Below are positions 55,575 to 62,402 of a stretch of 64,000 nt of DNA, piece by piece. Within the stretch, counting starts at the first letter, position 1. Every line of letters begins with the position of its first letter. Source of the DNA: Microbacterium invictum. Its GTDB lineage: Bacteria > Actinomycetota > Actinomycetes > Actinomycetales > Microbacteriaceae. The notes beneath the pieces are model-generated. The model saw nothing but the letters and a program-made list of their open reading frames with translations. It did not search any database and was not told the origin of the DNA. The stretch lies in assembly GCF_014197265.1 (NCBI RefSeq), contig NZ_JACIFH010000001.1, forward strand, positions 2,604,001-2,668,000, in the 5' to 3' direction. The translations under genes were made by a program, and so were the position numbers.

Positions 55575-56558
55575 ATGCGGGCCGCTATCGCGTGGTGGGA
55601 GCGACATCAGGTCGTTCTCTATCTGGTGGCGATCATGGTTGGCGCGGCCACCGGGCTGCTCGCCCCACGCCTCGGTCCTGCGCTGGAGTTGGCGATCACC
55701 CCTGTGCTGGGGGTGCTGCTTTACGCGACGTTTCTGGGGGTGCCCTTCGCCAGGATCGGTGGTGCGTTCCGGGACGGTCGATTCCTCGGCGCGCTGTTGG
55801 TGGTGAACTTCGTCCTCGTTCCCGTCGTGGTGTTCGGGCTGAGCCGTTTCGTCGCCGGCGATCAGGCGCTCCTGGTTGGGGTGTTGCTGGTGCTGCTGAC
55901 CCCGTGTGTGGACTACGTGGTCGTCTTCGCCGGTCTTGCCGGTGGGGCGCGCGACCGGCTGCTCGCCGCAACCCCGCTGCTGATGATCCTGCAGATCCTG
56001 CTGCTGCCGCCCTACCTGTGGTTGATGGCCGGCCCGGAAGTCGCCGCGGCGTGGGATGTGCGTCCGTTCGTGGAGGCGTTCCTGCTGCTAATCCTGCTCC
56101 CGCTGGCACTGGCGACGCTCACTCAACTTCTCGCCAAGCGGTTTCGTGCGGGCCGGGCAGTCGAGCGGGGAATGCTCGCATTGGTGGTCCCGCTGATGAT
56201 GCTGACCCTGGCGGTGGTTGTCGGCTCCCAGGTGTTTCAGGTCAGCGGAGCCCTGGGCCAACTGCTGACCGTCGTACCGATCTTCATCGCGTTCGTGCTC
56301 GTCGTCGCACCACTGGGCGCGTTCGCCGGGCGCCGAGCCCGATTGGATGTGCCGGGACGACGCGCCATCGTTTTCGGTGCGGTCACACGGAACTCGCTCG
56401 TGGTGCTGCCGCTCGCTCTCTCCTTGCCGGCATCCTTCGCCCTCACCCCGCTGGTCGTCGTCACCCAGACCCTCGTCGAGCTGCTGGCGATGGTGGTCAT
56501 GGTGGCACTGGTGCCGCGACTGATCCGCGCACCTGTTGGTTCGTCTGCTGGCGCATAG
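55575..56558 (+). CDS. Arsenic resistance permease, BASS/ACR3-like
   Basis: A 327-residue membrane protein with about ten helices. It has the ACR3-like cysteine/acid motif LLTPCVDYVVVFAGL and a second conserved region FGAVTRNSLVVLPLALSLP, as in bile acid/arsenite transporters. It would export arsenite. No arsenate reductase gene is adjacent. ATG 55575 has a GGGGG stretch just upstream. The following gene is a CmtR-type repressor starting 26 bases later. Confidence 0.85.
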   Translation: MRAAIAWWERHQVVLYLVAIMVGAATGLLAPRLGPALELAITPVLGVLLYATFLGVPFARIGGAFRDGRFLGALLVVNFVLVPVVVFGLSRFVAGDQALLVGVLLVLLTPCVDYVVVFAGLAGGARDRLLAATPLLMILQILLLPPYLWLMAGPEVAAAWDVRPFVEAFLLLILLPLALATLTQLLAKRFRAGRAVERGMLALVVPLMMLTLAVVVGSQVFQVSGALGQLLTVVPIFIAFVLVVAPLGAFAGRRARLDVPGRRAIVFGAVTRNSLVVLPLALSLPASFALTPLVVVTQTLVELLAMVVMVALVPRLIRAPVGSSAGA

Positions 56559-56572
56559 GTCAGCCGCAACTG

Positions 56573-56595
56573 TATAGTCAGTGTGTGCTGACTAT
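56573..56595 (+). promoter_or_regulatory. Promoter/operator of the CmtR-type gene, overlapping its start codon
   Basis: ATAGTCAG (56574-56581) and CTGACTAT (56588-56595) form a perfect inverted repeat around TGTGTG. TATAGT (56573-56578) is a near-consensus -10 box, which puts transcription start seven bases later at the GTG of the gene. The repressor would block its own promoter and start. Confidence 0.72.
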
Positions 56596-56941
56596 TGCCT
56601 CTCGTCTCGATGTGATGAACCGTCTGGGTCGCGCCATGGCCGACCCGACCCGTTCACGGATCCTGATGACGCTGGTGGACGGTCCCAGCTACCCAGCGGT
56701 ACTGTCCCGGCAGCTGGACCTCACCCGGTCCAACGTGTCGAACCACCTGGCATGCCTACGCGACTGCGGGATCGTGGTCGCCCAGCCGGAGGGCCGGCAG
56801 ACGCGGTACGAGATCGCCGACCCACATCTCTCCCACGCCCTCACCGCCCTGCTCGATGTGACACTGGCCGTCGACGAGAACGCCCCCTGTGTGGATCCGG
56901 CATGCCCGGTTCCCGGCTGTTGCGATCAGGTCGCGCCGTGA
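56585..56941 (+). CDS. cmtR: ArsR-family metal repressor, CmtR type (Cd/Pb)
   Basis: A 118-residue winged-helix repressor: RLGRAMADPTRSRIL, recognition helix LDLTRSNVSNHLACLRDCGIVV and EGRQTRYEIADPHL. The two cysteines in HLACLRDCG match the CmtR metal site (C57/C61 of the mycobacterial protein), and C-terminal APCVDPACPVPGCC offers the third thiol ligand and more. The GTG lies at the likely transcription start, so the mRNA would be leaderless. Its stop overlaps the CDF start (GTGA). Confidence 0.88.
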   Translation: MLTIASRLDVMNRLGRAMADPTRSRILMTLVDGPSYPAVLSRQLDLTRSNVSNHLACLRDCGIVVAQPEGRQTRYEIADPHLSHALTALLDVTLAVDENAPCVDPACPVPGCCDQVAP

Positions 56942-57621
56942 GCGCGTCGGTGACGGAAACGCGCCGGGCGACGCTGCATCGTCGGGTGCGGTGGATCGTC
57001 GGTTTCACGATCACCTACAACGTGCTCGAAGGCATCGTCGCCATCTGGGCGGGCGCGGCAGCATCCTCTGCCGCCCTGATCGGGTTCGGACTGGATTCGG
57101 CCGTGGAGGTGCTCTCGGCCGCCGCGGTGGCCTGGCAGTTCACTCGGAAAGACCCCGAGCGGTGGGAGAAGCCCACTCTTCGCGCGATCGGCATCGCGTT
57201 TTTCGCGTTGGCCGCGTACATCACTGTTGATGCGGTTCTCGCGCTGACCGGCGTCGAGCCGGTCCACCACAGTCCCGTCGGGATCGGCATCGCCGTGCTC
57301 AGCCTGGTCGTGATGCCCGTGTTGGCGTGGCTCGAATACCGCACCGGTCGCGAACTCGGCTCCCGCAGTGTGCAGGCGGATGCGAAGCAACTGATGCTGT
57401 GCGTCTACCTTTCCGGCACGGTGCTGATCGGGCTGCTGCTCAACAGCCTGTTCGGCTGGGTGTGGGCGGACTCGATCGCCGCCCTCGTGATCGCGGCCCT
57501 GGCGATCCGCGAAGGAATCGAAGCATGGCGCGGAGATATCGAGTCGCTAGTCGACGTTCTCGATCACCTCGAGGAGGACCGATCCGACGCGTGGAAGGAG
57601 GTGTCTGATGGACTGTTGTGA
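56938..57621 (+). CDS. Cation diffusion facilitator family transporter
   Basis: A 227-residue CDF protein with six helices; metal-site residues appear in GFGLDSAVEVLSAAAV and WADSIAALVIAALAIREG. The usual cytoplasmic C-terminal domain is missing, so it is a short form. Probably exports Cd, Zn or a similar divalent ion, given the CmtR repressor it is coupled to. Its last 14 bases overlap the start of a cysteine-rich peptide gene. Confidence 0.87.
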   Translation: MSASVTETRRATLHRRVRWIVGFTITYNVLEGIVAIWAGAAASSAALIGFGLDSAVEVLSAAAVAWQFTRKDPERWEKPTLRAIGIAFFALAAYITVDAVLALTGVEPVHHSPVGIGIAVLSLVVMPVLAWLEYRTGRELGSRSVQADAKQLMLCVYLSGTVLIGLLLNSLFGWVWADSIAALVIAALAIREGIEAWRGDIESLVDVLDHLEEDRSDAWKEVSDGLL

Positions 57622-57667
57622 CCCGCAGGCTTGCCCGCCTGAGCTGTGTGACGACCAGTGCTGCTGA
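57608..57667 (+). CDS. 19-residue cysteine-rich peptide, probable metal-binding
   Basis: MDCCDPQACPPELCDDQCC contains six cysteines and four aspartates in 19 residues. A near-perfect ribosome site, AAGGAGG at 57595-57601, lies six bases before its ATG inside the CDF gene, and a strong terminator follows its stop, so it appears to be the last gene of the cmtR operon. Paired cysteines suit Cd, Zn or As(III) binding, like a miniature metallothionein or a metal carrier for the transporter. No known family is recalled. Confidence 0.72.
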   Translation: MDCCDPQACPPELCDDQCC

Positions 57668-57672
57668 CACAC

Positions 57673-57706
57673 CGGAGGGGGCTTGGGCGAATCCAAGCCC
57701 CCTCCG
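57673..57706 (+). terminator. Intrinsic terminator of the cmtR operon
   Basis: CGGAGGGGGCTTGG and CCAAGCCCCCTCCG form a perfect 14-bp stem with a six-base loop, six bases after the peptide stop codon. There is no long T run. Confidence 0.9.
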
Positions 57707-57860
57707 CGTCCGCGGCATCCCCATTCGAGTGGGTATTCCAGAACGCACCGATGAGGAGCCGTCGAGCGGCTCGAGGTTCCACCGCCCAGCGCTTATCCCG
57801 GCGCTTCGCCCCGAGCGTCGCCTGGGAACGGGACGCTCCGAGCGAGCAGGTGGGGAGGAG
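57707..57860. other. Short spacer without gene
   Basis: About 150 bp between the terminator and the zinc-ribbon gene. GGCATCCCCATTCGAGTGGGTATTCC (split: GGCATCCCCATTCG, AGTGGGTATTCC) is a loose palindrome, but no promoter or gene is clear. Confidence 0.4.
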
Positions 57861-58016
57861 TTAGTCGGAGTCGCCGCGGATCCGGAACGCGATCCACAAC
57901 GCGCATCGCCGGCAGATGAACGCTGAGTCGTGCAAGGCGTGCAGGCGGCGGCGTGGCAGGCTTCGCCCGCAGCAGGAGCAGCTGTGCTTGCCGGTTCGAT
58001 TTTCTGCGGTGGCCAT
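57861..58016 (-). CDS. Small zinc-ribbon-like protein next to merR
   Basis: A 51-residue basic protein, MATAENRTGKHSCSCCGRSL at the start, with a second cysteine pair in FICRRCALW. Two CxxC-type knuckles about 22 residues apart fit a zinc ribbon. It begins nine bases after the merR stop, on the same strand, and may be coupled to it, though no good ribosome site exists. The left repeat copy carries only its first ten or so codons before diverging. Confidence 0.5.
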   Translation of the reverse strand: MATAENRTGKHSCSCCGRSLPRRRLHALHDSAFICRRCALWIAFRIRGDSD

Positions 58017-58204
58017 ACGGGTCGTCAGAGGAAGCTGCAGACGTCATCGGGAGTACAGATCTGGGCACGTACGTCGTCGGCGCCTTCCCGGAGTTCGACG
58101 ATGTTGGCCCGGAGCAGGCGAAGCTGTTCGATCTGTTCGTCGACCTCGGTTAGTCGCCTGTCGAGAAGGTCACGGACGTGGGTACAGGGCGAGTGACCGG
58201 CATC
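57981..58204. repeat. 224-bp direct repeat, right copy
   Basis: Pairs with 30191-30414 in the same orientation. This copy is the parental one: it holds the intact C-terminal half of merR and the start of the zinc-ribbon gene. Confidence 0.85.
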
Positions 58205-58414
58205 GCGAATCTGAAGGATCGCCGCGGTCTGGGTAAGCGTGAATCCAGCCGCACGGGCACGGTCGATGAACTGGAGCCGCCGCACCGATTCCTCGCCGTA
58301 GCTGCGGTAGCCCGCTGGTGTTCGGCCGGGTGGCTGGAGCAGGCCACGTTCCTCGTAATAGCGCAGCGTCGATGGCCTGGTCTTCGCCCGCTCCGCGAGC
58401 TCCCCAATCCGCAT
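58025..58414 (-). CDS. merR: MerR-family regulator (mercury-type)
   Basis: A 129-residue regulator: winged helix MRIGELAERAKTRPSTLRYYEERGLL, GYRSYGEESVRRLQFI, a long dimerisation helix, and C-terminal loop CTPDDVCSFL. Cysteines 77, 120 and 126 match the three-thiol metal site of MerR/ZntR proteins. It is divergent from the mercuric reductase gene with a perfect operator between them. AGAGGA precedes ATG 58414. Cd/Zn sensing cannot be excluded, but the target gene favours mercury. Confidence 0.88.
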   Translation of the reverse strand: MRIGELAERAKTRPSTLRYYEERGLLQPPGRTPAGYRSYGEESVRRLQFIDRARAAGFTLTQTAAILQIRDAGHSPCTHVRDLLDRRLTEVDEQIEQLRLLRANIVELREGADDVRAQICTPDDVCSFL

Positions 58415-58435
58415 GACCCGATCCTCTCTTCGAAC

Positions 58436-58467
58436 TTGACCTTCAAGTGTGCTTGAAGGTCCATTCT
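58436..58467 (+). promoter_or_regulatory. MerR operator and merA promoter
   Basis: GACCTTCAAG (58438-58447) and CTTGAAGGTC (58452-58461) are perfect arms around TGTG. A -35 box TTGACC (58436-58441) and a -10 candidate CATTCT (58462-58467) are 20 bp apart, the over-long spacing that MerR proteins correct by untwisting. Confidence 0.85.
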
Positions 58468-58515
58468 GTCGCACGTGGACCCGACACATCGCCGCTCCAC
58501 CGAGAAGGAGACACC

Positions 58516-59892
58516 ATGACGCATCTCACCGAGTTCGACCTCGCCGTCATCGGCACCGGTGGTGCGGCGATGTCCGCCGCGATCCACGCCCGGCTCGAAG
58601 GCGCAAGCGTCGTCGCGATCGAAGGCGGCACCCTCGGTGGCACCTGCGTGAACGTGGGCTGCGTGCCATCGAAGACGCTCCTGGCCGCCGCCCACGCCCG
58701 ACACGACGCCCGCACCAACCCGTTCCGCGGCGCGGCCACGACCGCAGGACCCGTCGACCTCGGTGCGCTCGTCCGACAGAAGGACGACCTGGTCGACATG
58801 CTCCGACAGACCAAGTACGCCGACATCGCCGCCGCCTACGGGTTCGACATCATCCCCGGCACGGCCACGTTCACCAGCCCCACCACGCTGCTCGTCGCCG
58901 GACAGCCGGTGCGCGCCACGTCCTATCTCATCGCCACCGGCGCCGAGCCACAGATCCCCACCATTCCCGGTATCGAGCACGTCGACTACCTCACCTCCAC
59001 CACCGCGATGGAGCTGACCGCCCTGCCGACATCACTCGTCGTGATCGGCGGCGGCTTTGTCGGACTCGAGCAGGCTCAGCTCTTCGCGCGCCTGGGCGTG
59101 AGCGTCACCATCGTCGGCAGGCTCGCCCCGCACGCCGAACCCGAACTTTCCTCCGAACTCCGCAAGGCCCTCCTCGCCGACGGGATCACCGTGATCAACG
59201 ATCGCGCGGAACGCATCAGCCATGAGGGCGAAGCGGTGCGGGTGGTCACACGCACCGGCAAGGAGGCAACCGGGCAACGGGTTCTGATCGCCACCGGACG
59301 CACCCCGCGAACGGACCGGCTGAACCTGGCCGCTGCCGGCGTCGCGACCGACGAGGACGGCTTCATCGTCGTCGACGACGAACAGCGCACCTCCAACCCC
59401 ACCGTGTTCGCCGCCGGCGACGTCACCGACGTGCCCCAGTACGTCTACGTCGCAGCCATGACCGGCAAGATCGCAGCACGCAACGCCCTCGGCCACCACG
59501 AGCACGTCGACTACACCGGTCTGCCCTCGGTGCTGTTCACCTCACCGCAACTCGCCTCCGCCGGCCTCACCGAAGCAGAAGCGGTCGCCGCCGGACACCG
59601 ATGCGCCTGCCGGTACCTGCGCCTGTCGGACGTACCACGAGCCATCGTGAACCATGACACCAGAGGCGGCATCAAGATCGTCGCCGAAGCGGACACCGGC
59701 AGAGTCCTCGGCATCCACGCCCTCGCCGACAGTGCCGGCGAGATGATGCTCGCGGCCACCTACGCGATCAACGCTGGATTCACGGTGACCCAACTCGCCG
59801 ACACCTGGGCCCCCTACCTCACCATGGCCGAGGGCATCCGACTCACCGCGAACCTCTTCCGCAACGAACTGCCCACCTCCTGCTGCGCCTGA
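58516..59892 (+). CDS. merA: Mercury(II) reductase
   Basis: A 458-residue flavoprotein reducing Hg(II) to volatile Hg(0) with NADPH. It has FAD site GTGGAAMSAA, redox pair C44/C49 in GGTCVNVGCVPSK, NADPH site VVIGGGFVGLEQ, GVFAAGD-like VFAAGDVTDVP, and the C-terminal metal-delivery pair C456-C457 in LPTSCCA that separates MerA from lipoamide dehydrogenases. No N-terminal HMA (NmerA) domain. GAAGGAG precedes ATG 58516. No merT/merP uptake gene is adjacent. Confidence 0.95.
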   Translation: MTHLTEFDLAVIGTGGAAMSAAIHARLEGASVVAIEGGTLGGTCVNVGCVPSKTLLAAAHARHDARTNPFRGAATTAGPVDLGALVRQKDDLVDMLRQTKYADIAAAYGFDIIPGTATFTSPTTLLVAGQPVRATSYLIATGAEPQIPTIPGIEHVDYLTSTTAMELTALPTSLVVIGGGFVGLEQAQLFARLGVSVTIVGRLAPHAEPELSSELRKALLADGITVINDRAERISHEGEAVRVVTRTGKEATGQRVLIATGRTPRTDRLNLAAAGVATDEDGFIVVDDEQRTSNPTVFAAGDVTDVPQYVYVAAMTGKIAARNALGHHEHVDYTGLPSVLFTSPQLASAGLTEAEAVAAGHRCACRYLRLSDVPRAIVNHDTRGGIKIVAEADTGRVLGIHALADSAGEMMLAATYAINAGFTVTQLADTWAPYLTMAEGIRLTANLFRNELPTSCCA

Positions 59893-60043
59893 CCGACGCC
59901 ACGCAAGTACGCTGCCATGCCCGATTTGCTGTCCTGCCCCTGCGGCTTCAGGATGACAAACGCGAGGATGAGTGGTCGCTCGTCTCGTTGAGAGCGACAG
60001 TCACCTCCAGTTGCTCGAAAGGTCTGAGCGCCGGCAGCGCCCC

Positions 60044-61102
60044 CTATTCGGTCCGGTGGGAGTGCCGGTGGTGGCTATCGGGGTAGTGCTCGTGCGCATG
60101 GGTCAACTCTGCGTGAACGTGGGGATGCCGGTGGCGGGTGCCAGCGGCCACTGGCATCTCGTGTTCATGGTCGTGGTGCGCGTCGGTGTGGGTGTGCCAG
60201 TGGTCGTGTTCGAGCGGCTCGTGCGTGTGCGGATGCTCGTGCCGCTCGGTCAGGTGCAGCCACACCCCGATGGCCATGAGCACTCCCGCGATGATCAGCG
60301 GGATGGTGATCGGGTCGCCCAGAGCAATCGCCAGGATGGCGCCGAAGAAGGGGGCGATCGAGTAGTACGCACCCGCGCGGGCGGTGCCGATGTGACGGAG
60401 GGCGACGATGAACAGCACCAGGCTGATGCCGTACGCGAACAGCCCGGTCATCATCGCGGCGCCGATGTTGAGCAGCGGAGGGAGGGAAGCGCCCAGGAGG
60501 AACGCGAGGGCGAGATTCACCGGTCCCGCGACCAGACCCTTCACGGCGGCGAGCCACGTCGCGTCGTGCAGCGCCACCTTGCGGGTCAGGTTGTTGTCGA
60601 GCCCCCAGGCCAGGCATGCGCCGAGAATCGCGAGGGTGGGGAGGATCCCGGTGAAGTCCGCCTGGCCGGGCCAGGAGAGCACGACGGCACCCGCGACGAT
60701 CGCGGCCATGCCGAGTGCGATCCGCCGATCGAAGTTCTCCTTGAACACGAACCACGCCAGCAGCGCCGTCGCGACGCCTTCCGCGTTCAGGAGAAGCGAT
60801 GCCCCGGACGCCGGCATCCCGACCAGACCGAACATCAGCAGAACCGGGCCGAGCACACCGCCAAAGAACACAGCCCCAGCCAGGGGCAGCAGCTCGCGTC
60901 GCTCGAGATGAACCCGGGCCGGTCGGCGAATCAAACGGTACACGCCGAGCCCGATCCCCGACCCCAGGTAGAGGAGCCCGGCGAGCATCCACGGGCCTAC
61001 ATCAGCCAGCAGCAGCTTCGCGATCGGTGTGCCCGCGCCGAAAAGCAGTGCGGCCACGAGTGCGGCCCGCACGCCGGGGTTGCGCAGAGAAGTCAGTCGC
61101 AC
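60044..61102 (-). CDS. EamA/DMT-family transporter with histidine-rich tail
   Basis: About 352 residues. Ten hydrophobic helices form two EamA repeats (GVRAALVAALLFGAGTPIA start; LLNAEGVATALLAWFVFKE; YYSIAPFFGAILAIALG). The last 65 residues are a hydrophilic tail with over 20 histidines (HEHPHTHEPLEHDHWHTHTD), typical of divalent-metal binding. Its direction is toward merA (convergent). The cargo is unknown; metal export or sensing is plausible. The start is uncertain: GTG 61102 is chosen, with GTG 61156 an alternative. Confidence 0.82.
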   Translation of the reverse strand: MRLTSLRNPGVRAALVAALLFGAGTPIAKLLLADVGPWMLAGLLYLGSGIGLGVYRLIRRPARVHLERRELLPLAGAVFFGGVLGPVLLMFGLVGMPASGASLLLNAEGVATALLAWFVFKENFDRRIALGMAAIVAGAVVLSWPGQADFTGILPTLAILGACLAWGLDNNLTRKVALHDATWLAAVKGLVAGPVNLALAFLLGASLPPLLNIGAAMMTGLFAYGISLVLFIVALRHIGTARAGAYYSIAPFFGAILAIALGDPITIPLIIAGVLMAIGVWLHLTERHEHPHTHEPLEHDHWHTHTDAHHDHEHEMPVAAGTRHRHPHVHAELTHAHEHYPDSHHRHSHRTE

Positions 61103-61650
61103 GATTCCAAGGTACGCGTGGTCGAAATGACCGTGGGCCTCGTCGGGAGATCGCACGGAACTGGGCGGTGCAGACTGACGGCGCCGCTTCCGCGTCCAGC
61201 GCTCAAGAGCGCGGACCGGTGAACCCCCTCCTTCCCGTGACCCGACATGTCCGATAGCCGGTCCACCACCGCAGCTGCACGACCAAGACGTTAAGGAATC
61301 GCAGATGAAAGGGGGCTGCGACCTGGACTGGGGGAGTTGCCAGGAAGTTCACTATTTGCGAGTTTCGCACATCGAGTTCTGTCTATTGGACATAATAACG
61401 ATTCTCGACGAATCGCCAACCGCTGACCTTAGTACATTGAACAGCATGGTCGCGGTCGCTTTTGCGGTGGCAATCTTCGTTGGAACCTTCGGTCGAAATG
61501 TCGAACGCCACCGGCGCCAATCCGCCACACCGACGTGATAGACATTTCTCGCGGCACAGTGCCACGCGGCCGGCGGACATTTCTCTCCTGGAGACCGCGG
61601 ATCTCCGCCAGGCAACGGACATGTCTGAGCGATCCCTACAGTAGCGTGTC

Positions 61651-61719
61651 GGATCCCGATGATCTTTTCGCAAAACGCGATACCCACCGGTCTACTTTGC
61701 GAATACGAAAAGTAGTGCA
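61651..61719. repeat. 69-bp direct repeat A
   Basis: Begins GGATCCCGATGAT and ends AAAAGTAGTGCA. Inside, CTACTTTGCGAA and TACGAAAAGTAG form a 24-bp imperfect palindrome (10 of 12 pairs), and TTTTCGCAAAA is a second palindromic core. Copy B is about 88 percent identical by eye. Confidence 0.8.
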
Positions 61720-61856
61720 TGAAAGTGACGAGGAGAGCGGTCTGAGAATCTGGGGCAACATCGGGCGCCGAAGACAACCGGATCCCGATGCCGTTGGGTC
61801 CTTGCGGGAGGCTGAAGATCGCGCTTGGCGGATCTATTGCCGTTTGCACGAGTGGC

Positions 61857-61925
61857 GGATCCCGATGATTCTTTCGTAAACCGCGATACCGACCGGTCTA
61901 GTTTGCGATTACGAAAAGTAGCGCA
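61857..61925. repeat. 69-bp direct repeat B
   Basis: Second copy, 206 bp after A, with the same palindrome (CTAGTTTGCGAT, TACGAAAAGTAG) and TTTCGTAAA core. It ends 66 bp before the winged-helix gene's stop codon. Paired palindromes of this kind could be regulator operators or recombination sites. Confidence 0.8.
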
Positions 61926-61991
61926 GGGCGGTCGGATCCTGGTGAACCTTGCATAATCCCACCGACCATTTTCGCTTTGCCGCGCAGAGGA

Positions 61992-62402
61992 TCAGGTCGC
62001 GACGCGAACGCCCAGCCGAGCAAGTGCTTCGAGCGCGTTCGTTTCCTCGCGCCGATAGAGAATGGTGCGCTCCCCAGGCAAGCCACCGGACTTCGCGATG
62101 AGACCCGCACGGAGTAGCCGAGTGATGAGCGTGTGCACGCTGCTCGCGGCCAGACCGGTCAACTCCATGATCTGTGGGGCCGAAAAGTCGTCGGAGTCGA
62201 TGTCCGAGATGGCGACGATGACGGCGTGCATATGAGAACTGCCGAAGAGAGCCTTCGAGAGTTCCTTGTCACGCGCAACGGGGGTCACCACGCCATTGAG
62301 TATCTCACCGAGCGCATGTGCCGCTTCAGGCTCCGGATCGCAGCGCCGTGCGCTACTTCGGCGCTCGAAGACACCGCTAGCACGCTGACGACTCCCGATC
62401 AC
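61992..62402 (-). CDS. Winged-helix transcriptional regulator
   Basis: A 136-residue protein. The C-terminal half carries a helix-turn-helix (FSAPQIMELTGLAASSVHTLITRLLRAGLI) followed by a wing (GGLPGERTILYRR) of MarR/PadR-like type. The N-terminal 55 residues are arginine-rich and may be non-coding: GTG 62402 lacks a ribosome site and overlaps the oxidoreductase gene by 26 bases, so translation may instead start at the internal ATG before HAVIVAISDIDS. It probably regulates the sugar genes upstream on the same strand. Confidence 0.6.
   Translation of the reverse strand: MIGSRQRASGVFERRSSARRCDPEPEAAHALGEILNGVVTPVARDKELSKALFGSSHMHAVIVAISDIDSDDFSAPQIMELTGLAASSVHTLITRLLRAGLIAKSGGLPGERTILYRREETNALEALARLGVRVAT

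Larger units (their letters stand above)
61103..61991. other. Gene-poor, lower-GC spacer with repeats
   Basis: Nearly 900 bp without a supportable gene; short open frames lack ribosome sites and recognisable sequence. It contains two 69-bp direct repeats (listed separately), scattered GACATTTC motifs (61541, 61576) reminiscent of those near the resolvase remnant at 29.7 kb, and AT-rich patches. It probably marks the right margin of the accessory region and the control region of the genes to the right. Confidence 0.5.

Noticed and set aside
55361..56941. A single 526-codon plus-strand frame
   Set aside because: It is a chance fusion: real coding at its start (truncated protein) and at its end (CmtR), joined by an out-of-frame shadow of the arsenic permease.
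61305..61538. 77-codon plus-strand frame with a hydrophobic patch
   Set aside because: No ribosome site and no recognisable sequence; it lies in the repeat-bearing spacer.
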